The translations under genes were made by a program, and so were the position numbers. The notes beneath the pieces are model-generated. The model saw only the letters and a program-made list of their open reading frames with translations. It was not told the DNA's origin and searched no databases. DNA of 64,000 nucleotides. Source: Mucor racemosus (Eukaryota > Mucoromycota > Mucoromycetes > Mucorales > Mucoraceae). Positions 39,005-48,660 of this stretch are shown here, piece by piece. The stretch covers positions 563,001 through 627,000 of the forward strand of contig JAPEHQ010000019.1 of the NCBI GenBank assembly GCA_027405735.1, read 5' to 3'. The number at the start of each line of letters is the position of its first letter. Positions within the stretch are counted from its first letter, which is position 1.

Positions 39005-39375
39005 TTATTTTTTTTTTCTATATCTTCCATTTGTTTAATTAATAAAAAATATATGCATGAAAGTTTTAATTGAGGTTGTTTATACAAAGATGATTTTGTA
39101 GAAAGAGGTTGCAACAGAGGAGTATAGTTCAGCAAGTAAATGCTGGTAGATGCAAAAATTAATGCATGCATGCCTATAAATTTTTTTAGTTGTTTGAATC
39201 ATTGTATATTGAAAAACTTGGCATTCTTGTATTGCCGCTCTGGTTGGGAAAAATGGCATACTGTAGATGAGTTTTTCAAGCTGATTTTTATACTCGGTTG
39301 AAGATAGAATTTAGCTTCTGAAATTGGCAACAGGAGATATAATATATCTTTTTTCAAGGAACTCGGCTCTAGATT

Positions 39376-39705
39376 GTGATATATTTATACATATTAACAT
39401 GGAAATACGATTTACTCATAAACTGCTGTGTGGGTCAAACTGTGCTGTACCCAAAATTAGATATGCGACTTGATTTAAGGATTATTACAACAATAGACGA
39501 AAACCAATTCGATGTGATGACAGGTGAAGCGGCAAAAACGTCAGCAATAACATCTAAGAAATATTATGATGATAAATTGAAATCTGTACTGGCAACAAAA
39601 CGCCATCTTAATCAGTTTATTGAATCGTCATCAAAGTGGAGCAAAAAAGAAATACTCAAGATCAAGTTTCCGATAATACAGCTGATGGGATCTACCTGCC
39701 ATACA
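39376..39705 (+). pseudogene. Unidentified gene fragment, left part
   Basis: Open for ~110 codons; the protein-like portion starts near 39463 (MRLDLRIITTIDENQFDV, then TGEAAKTSA, YYDDKLKSVLATKRHLNQFI, KIKFPIIQLMGSTCH). The reading stops being protein-like where repeat Y begins (39706). A protein-like stretch in the same orientation resumes at ~52246 beyond the nested repeats, so the two may be one interrupted gene. Family not recognised. Confidence 0.45.
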
Positions 39706-40090
39706 GTATGGCCTTTTATATTGATATGACATTGAGATCCTTAGAAGTAATTTAAGGTACTATTGAACCATTAGATCTGTTTGATAGTAATCTATGGATT
39801 GAAATAGATCAATCATAATTTAACCGTTCTTGCTGCAGAGCTTGTGAGTTTCTTTGTTTCGATGCTGCGCTAAATGTGCTTAGACGTTGATTTGATAGCT
39901 ACTTGATTGATTAACCGCTGGGATGATATAATATGGTGTCATAGTTGAGGTCCAAGCGTTTTTGGTAATTACTGGATTAAACTTGATACGCTAGAGGTTT
40001 CTTATATCCGATACCAAGACTTTGCACTTCAATAAATGTCGTAAACATTGGATTGTAAGATGTATTTAATGTAGAAAGTGATAAAATATG
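39706..40090 (+). repeat. Dispersed repeat Y, second copy
   Basis: Aligns with 4545-4930 from TGGCCTTTTATATTGAT to GTAGAAAGTGATAA with scattered differences. It marks the left edge of the nested block inserted after AGTA. Non-coding. Confidence 0.6.
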
Positions 40091-40107
40091 GTGCTTGTTG
40101 GCATATA

Positions 40108-40326
40108 ACATAATAGTATATGATTCATATTTTTGCCAATGGTCACTCTTCCAAAAAAAAAAGCCGAACAATCTCCGGAAGCGGCCATCTAATGATATTT
40201 TCAAGCTTTAAATTTTTAGAAAAAATTACCGGACAGCCCGGACGCGGTTGTTTAAATATTCCAAGCAGCTATAAAATGCAGGAATCGAAATTTCATACAA
40301 AAATTAAGGTTCAACTGTATTGCTAT
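40108..40326 (-). repeat. Dispersed repeat R4, inverted copy
   Basis: Reverse complement of 6646-6875. Shares the GACCATTGGCAAAAAT end, the CCGGAGATTGTTCGG block and the GGGCTGTCCGGTAATTTTTTC block. Its end is where the solo LTR at 40327 inserted. Confidence 0.55.
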
Positions 40327-40682
40327 TGAAATGTCAAAACGGTCTTAAGAAATAATCTTGCCAAAATATTACACTTTTTATTAACAATATATCCAGAGGA
40401 TGTATTTAATAGTAATGTGTTATGTTGGTATATCATGTTGGAATATCGCAGTGGTGTATCATGCTTTACACCATGCTTCTATACCATGCTTTTAGGAGCA
40501 TTGTATAGTAAATATTTAATTAAGGAACTTCCGGTTCCGGATCTGTTATTGTTTACTTTTTTGGATTTGACATGATCCGGTTTAAGAATGATACATCAGT
40601 GTACACCTGTTGATTTACTAATAATACCGAATATTGACTGCGACCTTGAATGCGCGACCTAGGATATGATATTGACATAACA
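40327..40682 (-). mobile_element. Solo LTR, 356 bp, related to the Ty3 LTR, TSD GCTAT
   Basis: Minus-strand LTR starting TGTTATGTCAATATCATATC and ending GACATTTCA, with perfect flanks GCTAT (40322-40326, 40683-40687). Its two ends match the 245 bp LTRs of the Ty3 element at 41798-47868 almost exactly. The central U3 part is different and about 110 bp longer, so it is a relative of that element, not a copy. Confidence 0.9.
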
Positions 40683-41190
40683 GCTATTATTAATTATTCA
40701 AAGGCTTATTTTAAGTAATGCATAAATACAACCTACAATATTATTAGCCTAATAACGGATTTAACTTGAAAAGTATAAGATGATACAACTGGGTTCAAAA
40801 AAAATCCATGAAATCACAAATTTAAAGTAATTATATATAAAAGCACTACGGCCGACCTATGCTGCACAAGATGATGATTTTGTTGTGCCCAGGTGGGCTG
40901 CACACTAAGCATGATGAGTTGTTGCGTCCACTGAATAATGGCTAAAAAGATTACAAGATGCACATGAACACAACAAAAGAAACTGCTTACGAGCATAACA
41001 AAAAGCTTGTATGTGTACGATAGAATTATGGATTCCGTCCCTGTGTATGACATTAATCCCATGTGTGAATAATAGTAGAATTGCCCATAAGCATATCATT
41101 ATTTCTATCTGTGCATAATAACAAAATCTGACCATGAGCATAATGACTGATCGTATAGGCACAAATTGGTTTGTACATGAGCACCGTGCC

Positions 41191-41672
41191 TGAAGTGAAC
41201 TAAGCTAGATTCCCATCATAAAATACCTAAATTAAATGTCATCTTATTTGAAACCATGCTATCAAAGATAAGACTATATAGTAAATAGACAATTGCATAA
41301 AGATAGCAAGGGTATAATACTCAAATAAGAGATGCTAAAATACTAAAGTAATGTGGGATATCCTACATCAAAGATACAAAAAGTACATGCTTATCAAGTT
41401 GAACAAGTAAGGGCTGTTCTGAAAGCATGATTGACAAACTATATTTAAAACACCGTTCTTGATCCACCAAATCAATAACCAAACAACCCAACATTTATAC
41501 TCAAAATTAATGGAATCGTTGACAATTGCAATGCAATTGCAAGATAGTAAATAATCACCAAATAATATAAATAGAGACGTAGAATAACTATTTTATTGCA
41601 CATTATCCATATTTTAATAAAGAAGGATTTTAAAAGTATTCTTTATCGTTTTTTACACCCATATTTACTGCA
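41191..41672 (+). mobile_element. Solo LTR, 482 bp (TGTGCTGAAC family, diverged), TSD GTGCC
   Basis: Starts TGAAGTGAACTAAGC, ends ATTTACTGCA, with perfect flanks GTGCC (41186-41190, 41673-41677). The family AATAAAGAAGGATTT block is conserved near the 3' end. It is the most diverged family member here and lies inside R1-C. Confidence 0.88.
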
Positions 41673-41797
41673 GTGCCGTTGTTCTCAAAATTCCATTGCA
41701 TTTTTTTTCCTGTGAGAGTTTATGGATACATACAATCTTATTTATAGAAAGAATAATAATAAAGACTAGTAACATTTATCATGGAGAACGTAGGCTT

Positions 41798-42042
41798 TGT
41801 TATGTCAATATCATATCCTAGGTCGCACATTCAAGGTCGCAGTCAATATTCGGTATTATAGTAAATCAACAGGTGTACACGTTGATTCACATGCGTCTTA
41901 GTAAATTGGTGTAATGTTCTTAGATAGTAATTCTGTGTAATAGTTATAATGAAAAGTATATAAATACATCCTCTGGATGTATTGTTAATAAAAAGTGTAA
42001 TATTTTGGCAAGATTATTTCTTAAGACCGTTTTGACATTTCA
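41798..42042 (+). repeat. 5' LTR of the Ty3/Gypsy element
   Basis: Contains TATAAATA followed at once by a short hairpin (ATACATCC - TCT - GGATGTAT) and an AATAAAAAG polyadenylation-like signal. Identical by eye to the 3' LTR. Confidence 0.95.
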
Positions 42043-42107
42043 TTTTTTTAATCTACCTAAAAACTTCTATTATACTCTAAACAACTCATACTATTTTACT
42101 TTTTAAA

Positions 42108-45100
42108 ATGAGCAACAACACTACTATTAAACAAGCTACTGGTACCTCTGCTACCAAGGCTCGTCAGCCTGCTACTGGTACTACTTCTCAATCTGTATCT
42201 TTGGATATGGATTTTGATCTTGGTTCATCTTTGTCTTCGGGACAAGATGTAAATGATGCATTGAGCAATGATGCTCTGCATGATAACTATAATACTTGTA
42301 GCGAAGACGCTCGTATTACCAAGGAATTGAGCGATGACGCTCTTTCTATGGATGATGATACTATCATGAGTGATAGTGAACTTGATCTTGACCATGGTGT
42401 TCAAGAAGTTACTTTCCTAGGAAAGGAACATCAAGTGAAGTTGTTGAATGAAATCAAACAACTGCGAGTTCAGTTGTATAATGCAACTGCATTATCAATT
42501 AAGCATATTGATAATGGTACTCTAGCCTCAAAGGCAAGTGCCTTGAAACGTCAGTTAAAACTGGTAAAAGAGAATTATGATCTTTTATTTGATGAAAGTA
42601 CCATGATGGGTACTGCCACGGGTGAATCATCGTTAGTTCCTTCTGACACTCCATTTTTACAATGGAAAGGACATAAGTTTAATACCAAGAAATTCATTTT
42701 TCAAAGTATGGACGCATGTTTGACTCAGTTCGAAGATGTATTGGAATCTCGTTCAATTTCAGTTGAAGCAAACTGGAAAAGAATCATAAAGCCCAAAATG
42801 TCGACTGGGATGGCTTCTTGGACTCGTGAAGTAATCGAGAGATACCCTAGTATTTCTTGGGGTCAATTTAAGTCCAAGTTGAAGGCTAAGTATAGTCCTT
42901 CTGAGGCTGAGGAAAAGAAAGCTGCTCTCAACAAATTGAAAAATTTGAAATTGGAGAAATGTGAAAGCTTAGAAGTCTATATCGACAAGTTTACAACGTT
43001 GAAAGACTTGGCTGGTGTTACTGAGAACACTAGTTTGACTGATTATTTGTTGAAGGGTCTTGATGTGGATTTGTATAGTCCTGTATCATTGAATATTTCT
43101 CAATCGAGAGATAAAGAGAAGGATACTTTGGATTATGCAATCTCTCAGCTTCGAAGTGTTTACGATTTGTTGCGTCGTGATAGTTATTACCGAGAGGAAA
43201 AGCACAGAAAAGAAGAAGAACTGACCCAGAGAATAATTAGGCAGTTGAAGCAACAAGGTGGCCATTATGGTTCATCTTCTCGTGGTGGTTACAATGGTAA
43301 TCATAATGCTGGTAATCGTATTGGTAAACAATACAATGGTTTTGCAAAAAAGCCAGTAAGAAGAGCTGGTAAATTCCATACCAAACAAAAAGCAAATAAT
43401 GGTGGTGATACACCAAAATGCTTTGATTGTGGATTTACTCCCTTCACGTATGCGCACAAAGCAGTGTGCAAGAAGAATACCAAGAACACTGTTCATGGGA
43501 AAAAGAAGAAGTCTATCGTGCCTACTCCTTCTCGTGTTACTGAAGACACTGATGATTCATCTGATGATGAAAGTGACCAACATTTTGCTGTGGCCACTAT
43601 TGCTGCCCCAAAGAAAAAGGGAAAAGAAGTATCTCAAATGGATACCGATAGTGAATGTAAGCAATTTGATAGTGGTTATTTTAGGAAGATGCCTAATAAT
43701 AATATGAATACTAATGGTCTTCTTTATTTACCTGTTATTTTAGAAACAAGCGCTGGCATCAAGGTCAACACTTGGTTTTTGTTGGATACTGGTTGCACGT
43801 TTAGTGCAATTTCACCACAATTAGTTTCTTTTCTAAATTTAAATATTTGTAATAAAAATGGTATTATTAAATTGGCACAAAATAACAGTGTAGTAGATCG
43901 TAAGGGTCAAACTGAAGAAGAGCTTATAATTAATTATGGTTCTAAAATTGTTCATTCAAAATTTGAAGTTTTTGATTTATTTGACGATGTCCATTGTGTA
44001 TTTGGAATGGATTTATTGTATAAAGTTGGTATTACGTTAGGTAATATTGCAGCAGATTGGTCAGATCGTGTTGGTTATGAAATACCAAAGATTGAACCCA
44101 ATCCTTATAAACCAAATGAAGATCCTTATGGATCTGAAGAAGAACGTAAAATTATGATGAACGAATTACAACCATTTATTGATGCAAATACTAGTATTAG
44201 TCCTAAAGCATATTGTAATATTCCTGGTAGTGAAATTACATTGCCCATAAAGAAAGATACTCCACTTGCGAATACATGTCGTAGACAATTTCCAATTGCT
44301 GAAGCATTGCGACCTGTTATTCAAAAACAAGTTGAAAAATGGCGAGAAAATGGTGTGATTAAAAGAGCAAAACCTAATACACCTCATAATTCTCCAATTT
44401 TTACTGTACGAAAGAAAAATAGTGATGGTGAATACACTGGAAAAGAGCACCGTGTGGTAATTGATTGTCGTTTGATAAATAATGCATTAGATCCTGAGAA
44501 ACTTGAACGTTTCCCATTGCCCTTGATAAGTGATTTGCATCGTAAGATGTCGAAGCATTCGCTCTATACTGTCATTGACTTATCGCAATGTTTCCATGCA
44601 TTTAAAATATCCAGATCGTCAAGATCGTATTTGACGTTCACTGATATGGAGGGATTGACGTGGTCCTTCTCTCACTGCCCGTACGGATTGACTATGGTCT
44701 CATCGCACGCACAAAAAATACTTTCTAATTTGTTTGCTGATATCAGTGATACTACCACTCACTTTATAGATGATGTCACTATACATACTGAAAACGACCT
44801 GAAAAAGCATACAGAACTAGTTAAAATCGTTATCGATCGCTTGACTAAAGCAAACTTACGTATAAATACTGAAAAATTGCATATTGCGCAAAAGAGCATT
44901 TATATATTGGGTTTCTGCTTATCTAGTGAGGGTTTAGCATTAGATCCTCGAAAGGTTTCAAATGTTTTGGATTGGGAACCTACCGTTAAAAGTAGCCGTG
45001 AATTGAGTTCACGTTTAGGATTGATTAACTTTTTTCGTTCTAATTTGCCACGCTTGTCGATGTTGACAGCACCACTAGATAAATTGAGAAATGCACCTGA

Positions 45101-47318
45101 TATTACTAAAGTATGGACACCAGAACATACTAAATTAATGAAGCAATTGCAAGAATTATTAGTCAGCTCAGCAGTGTTGAGTGTGCCTAACTTACATTAT
45201 CCAATCTGTGTTGTTACAGATAGTTCTGCCTATGCAATTGGCGCTGCAATGTATCAAGTTATTGGTAATAAAATAAAATATCTTGGTTTTATTGCACGCA
45301 GTTTGAGTCCATCAGAGCAAAGATGGGGAAGTTCCAAACGAGAATTAGCTGCAGTTGTCTATGCATTTAAAAAGTTTCATCAATGGTTGTATGGAAGACG
45401 ATTCCATCTCTTTGTGGATAATCGTGGTATTTTATTTCTACATTCGCAACCTAAATTGGATCGAATGGTTGAGAACTATTATGATACAATTTTTGAAATG
45501 GATTTTGATATTACCTTTTGTAGTGGTATTAACAATATCTTGGCTGATACCTTATCGCGTCTTTTCTGGCCATACAATACGCTGGTGGAGAGTGGTGATA
45601 AGCGTTTAATTAAAAATCATGTTAATGAAAAGAATTTAGTTAAACAAGATATTGATACAAAGGTTAAAGGAAAGAGAAAACATGTAGTAGACAATGTAGT
45701 AGAAGAAAAGAAAAAGAGGAAATTACATGTTGTGAATAAGGGGAAAGATAAACTTAAGGAAGCACATGATAACCTTATTGCATGCGATACTTCCGTTATC
45801 TCCGGATCACCAAAAGTAATCATTCCGAGGGAAACCTCTGATCTTTTTAACAACGCTAAATTGACAGCGTATGTAAACAAATTGAAGAATAAGAACGAAG
45901 AGTTATTATTCTGCGTTAGTCATTTAGATGTTTATGAAACGCCTGCAAGTGATGAAGAAAAACAAAATATATTAGAAAAAACACATTTACTTGGGCATTT
46001 CGGTATTCATGCAATGGAGCAAGTTATACACCAAGATTTGAATATGCATTGGAAAGGCTTAAGGGAAGATATTACGAAATATATATCAAATTGCCATAAA
46101 TGCAGACAGTTCAATTTAGCTAAGCATGTCTACCATCCACCAAAGCAAGAAGCTCCTGAAGGGATAATGGATCATGTTGTATTTGATCTAGGTGGATTTG
46201 ATTGCACTACACCAAGGGGAAATAATTTTATATTAGTAGTGCTAGATCTATTCTCGAGATTTATTATCTTACGTGCAATTCCAGATAAATCAGCTACTAC
46301 TGTTGCAAAGGAATTGGTATCTATCTTTTCATTGTTCGGCTACCCACGTATCGTTGGTCATGATCGAGGTGCAGAATTCCATAATAAATTACTTGAAAAG
46401 ATACTTAAACATGCTGAGGTTGAGAATAGAGCAAGTTTACCATTTACGCCCCAAGGTAATAGTTGCTATGAAGCTGCAGTAAAGTCTGCAAAAACAATAA
46501 TTATGAAGATGTTGGAAGGTCGTAGCAAAGATTGGGATTTGTACCTTAATGGAACAGCATTAAGTTTAAATGTACATAGATCTAGACTGCATGGGATGAT
46601 GCCATTCATGGTAATGTTTCATAGAGCACCTAATGAATTTAAGGATTATCGAGGAGATAAACCTACACTTCATGAAAGAGAAATCGATGTGGAAGCATTT
46701 AAAAAGAAGCTCGATTTAATTGATAGAATTATTGTTCCAGCAATTAGAGACCAAATACTAAAGACACAGGATAAGGATAGTAGTTACTTTAGAAAGAGAC
46801 ATAGAATCTTGGAGAAACCTTATCCAATTGGATCTACTGTAATGATCAAGAATATAGAAAATAAGAATAGGAAAACTGATCCTAACTATGAAGGCCCATT
46901 TTATATACATGGAATAACTAAAAATGGAAGCTATATTCTTACTGATAAAACTGATACATTCTTAGCTAGAGATGTACCTACACAACAGATCAAGTTGATC
47001 AGCACGAATGATGCAAAGGAAGATAACTCAGATGTGTATGAAGTACAAGCTATTATAAAGCATAGAGGTACTCCACCCAATTACGAATATTTAGTAAGAT
47101 GGAAGAATTTCACAGAAGATCATGATTCTTGGGAACCACCAGCATCATTTGATTCTCCTGATGTTATTAAACATTATTGGGCGAGAGTAGATGCTAATAC
47201 GCAATCTAATGGTAAGGGAAAGCAAGCTCCTAAATCAATTAATACAAGAAAGATTGCTACACGCGAGGAGAAGTCCAAGAAGAAGCGTGAAAGATTATTA
47301 GCAGAAGATACGATTTAA
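42108..47318 (+). CDS. Ty3/Gypsy Gag-Pol polyprotein with C-terminal chromodomain
   Basis: 1736 residues in one frame, with no frameshift or stop between gag and pol. Order: acidic Ser-rich N-terminus; capsid-like Gag (about 190-330); basic Gly/Asn-rich stretch; a zinc-knuckle-like motif near 437 with spacing C-x2-C-x8-H-x3-C, not the canonical C-x2-C-x4-H-x4-C; protease with DTG (~560); reverse transcriptase with VIDLSQCFHAF and catalytic FIDD (~886); RNase H (TDSSAYAIGAA, LADTLSRLF); integrase with HHCC zinc region (CHKC ~1325) and DDE core (FDLGGFD, GHDRGAEF, EAAVKSAK); GPF/Y-like PNYEGPFYI; and a chromodomain (EYLVRWKNFTEDHDSWEPP, ~1655-1680), which in chromoviruses targets integration to marked chromatin. 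All catalytic residues seen are intact. Confidence 0.95.
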   Translation: MSNNTTIKQATGTSATKARQPATGTTSQSVSLDMDFDLGSSLSSGQDVNDALSNDALHDNYNTCSEDARITKELSDDALSMDDDTIMSDSELDLDHGVQEVTFLGKEHQVKLLNEIKQLRVQLYNATALSIKHIDNGTLASKASALKRQLKLVKENYDLLFDESTMMGTATGESSLVPSDTPFLQWKGHKFNTKKFIFQSMDACLTQFEDVLESRSISVEANWKRIIKPKMSTGMASWTREVIERYPSISWGQFKSKLKAKYSPSEAEEKKAALNKLKNLKLEKCESLEVYIDKFTTLKDLAGVTENTSLTDYLLKGLDVDLYSPVSLNISQSRDKEKDTLDYAISQLRSVYDLLRRDSYYREEKHRKEEELTQRIIRQLKQQGGHYGSSSRGGYNGNHNAGNRIGKQYNGFAKKPVRRAGKFHTKQKANNGGDTPKCFDCGFTPFTYAHKAVCKKNTKNTVHGKKKKSIVPTPSRVTEDTDDSSDDESDQHFAVATIAAPKKKGKEVSQMDTDSECKQFDSGYFRKMPNNNMNTNGLLYLPVILETSAGIKVNTWFLLDTGCTFSAISPQLVSFLNLNICNKNGIIKLAQNNSVVDRKGQTEEELIINYGSKIVHSKFEVFDLFDDVHCVFGMDLLYKVGITLGNIAADWSDRVGYEIPKIEPNPYKPNEDPYGSEEERKIMMNELQPFIDANTSISPKAYCNIPGSEITLPIKKDTPLANTCRRQFPIAEALRPVIQKQVEKWRENGVIKRAKPNTPHNSPIFTVRKKNSDGEYTGKEHRVVIDCRLINNALDPEKLERFPLPLISDLHRKMSKHSLYTVIDLSQCFHAFKISRSSRSYLTFTDMEGLTWSFSHCPYGLTMVSSHAQKILSNLFADISDTTTHFIDDVTIHTENDLKKHTELVKIVIDRLTKANLRINTEKLHIAQKSIYILGFCLSSEGLALDPRKVSNVLDWEPTVKSSRELSSRLGLINFFRSNLPRLSMLTAPLDKLRNAPDITKVWTPEHTKLMKQLQELLVSSAVLSVPNLHYPICVVTDSSAYAIGAAMYQVIGNKIKYLGFIARSLSPSEQRWGSSKRELAAVVYAFKKFHQWLYGRRFHLFVDNRGILFLHSQPKLDRMVENYYDTIFEMDFDITFCSGINNILADTLSRLFWPYNTLVESGDKRLIKNHVNEKNLVKQDIDTKVKGKRKHVVDNVVEEKKKRKLHVVNKGKDKLKEAHDNLIACDTSVISGSPKVIIPRETSDLFNNAKLTAYVNKLKNKNEELLFCVSHLDVYETPASDEEKQNILEKTHLLGHFGIHAMEQVIHQDLNMHWKGLREDITKYISNCHKCRQFNLAKHVYHPPKQEAPEGIMDHVVFDLGGFDCTTPRGNNFILVVLDLFSRFIILRAIPDKSATTVAKELVSIFSLFGYPRIVGHDRGAEFHNKLLEKILKHAEVENRASLPFTPQGNSCYEAAVKSAKTIIMKMLEGRSKDWDLYLNGTALSLNVHRSRLHGMMPFMVMFHRAPNEFKDYRGDKPTLHEREIDVEAFKKKLDLIDRIIVPAIRDQILKTQDKDSSYFRKRHRILEKPYPIGSTVMIKNIENKNRKTDPNYEGPFYIHGITKNGSYILTDKTDTFLARDVPTQQIKLISTNDAKEDNSDVYEVQAIIKHRGTPPNYEYLVRWKNFTEDHDSWEPPASFDSPDVIKHYWARVDANTQSNGKGKQAPKSINTRKIATREEKSKKKRERLLAEDTI

Positions 47319-47623
47319 ATGTTAGATGAAGGCTATACCTTTTCCTTTTAACATTTCCTTTTTGATCCCACTGGGTTTTTGGAATGTGAGGTTTTTAATG
47401 GTTGCCCCTGAATATCTAAATTTGAAGTTTATATTATTGTACAACGAAGATCAATCAACAAGAAGTACATTATCATATATCAACAATATTGCCGTTTTTA
47501 TTTTTTTTATTTTTTCTTTTTTTCACGTTATGTCAACCAACTTATACACAAATTACAATTACAACAAACTACAACAACTATCACTATCTTTTATCACATA
47601 ATGCTTATGTTGGTGTGGGATGG

Positions 47624-47868
47624 TGTTATGTCAATATCATATCCTAGGTCGCACATTCAAGGTCGCAGTCAATATTCGGTATTATAGTAAATCAACAGGT
47701 GTACACGTTGATTCACATGCGTCTTAGTAAATTGGTGTAATGTTCTTAGATAGTAATTCTGTGTAATAGTTATAATGAAAAGTATATAAATACATCCTCT
47801 GGATGTATTGTTAATAAAAAGTGTAATATTTTGGCAAGATTATTTCTTAAGACCGTTTTGACATTTCA
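47624..47868 (+). repeat. 3' LTR of the Ty3/Gypsy element
   Basis: 245 bp copy of 41798-42042 without visible difference, followed by the GGCTT target duplication. Confidence 0.95.
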
Positions 47869-48446
47869 GGCTTTATTACTAGAAAAACAAATGGTAAAAA
47901 AAGAAAGAACCAAGAGCTTCTAGGTCTTAGTTTAAAAGACTATTTATAAGAATTACATTTTAATATGAGTTAGAAATGGAATTGGCTTCAAAATTGGCTG
48001 TTTAATATCCTCGAAAACCGACATACTGGAATGAGTTTTTATAAATTACATTTGCTTTTATTAATATAGATTATAGACAATAATGCAATTCAATACGTTG
48101 TTGATGTAGAGATATAGAGCAATACATGCAAGAGCCAATATATTTACAATTATTATTATTTATGAATATGTTTATATAGTAGTTATAATAATGTTTACAG
48201 CAACAATGATTTTTGCTTGAGCATAAAATTAAATAACACTTACTGCTTAAATTTATATGCAAGCCAAATTTAAAGCTATAAATGTTACTTTATTATTCAT
48301 AAAATTTAAACAAATTAACCTTCTTTAAACTTACTGTTTTAGTTTACGATTGTCAGCTGTAAAAAGATTTGTTTTCAAGTATAGCTACGATCAAAACTAT
48401 GGTTATTAGACAAGACATTAGATCATTCTTTTTTTTTGTTTCTATG

Positions 48447-48660
48447 ACGGTTATTTTGATTTTAAAAGCTGTTCAGAATTTATAATTTTTATTTATATTT
48501 ATTTTGAATAATTGTAGTTTTTGAAAATTTAAGCTAGTTATTTAAATTTATATTACATATAACAAGTAAGCAACCCGTTGGTTATGCATGAAGAAGCAAC
48601 ACTACGTTTATGCTTTTTTTACATTATTTGTTTTAATTCATTATATTTCAGATTATCCGT
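48447..48660. mobile_element. MITE-like insertion, 214 bp, TSD CTATG
   Basis: Absent from the same place in R1 copies A and B, where TTTCTATGTCATTTG (or close to it) is continuous. Flanked by CTATG on both sides (48442-48446, 48661-48665). The ends are short inverted repeats ACGGTTATT and, reversed, ACGGATAAT. Non-coding. Its superfamily is unclear. Confidence 0.7.

Larger units (their letters stand above)
41798..47868 (+). mobile_element. Full-length Ty3/Gypsy chromovirus LTR retrotransposon, TSD GGCTT
   Basis: 6071 bp element with LTRs 41798-42042 and 47624-47868 (245 bp each). The LTRs show no difference by eye and both run TGTTATG...ACATTTCA. Perfect 5-bp target duplication GGCTT (41793-41797, 47869-47873). 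One open frame encodes Gag-Pol. Identical LTRs, an intact frame and a clean duplication indicate a very recent insertion, possibly still active. No tRNA-complementary primer site is obvious right after the 5' LTR (it reads tttttttaatctacc), and the polypurine tract before the 3' LTR is weak (ggtgtgggatgg). Confidence 0.95.
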
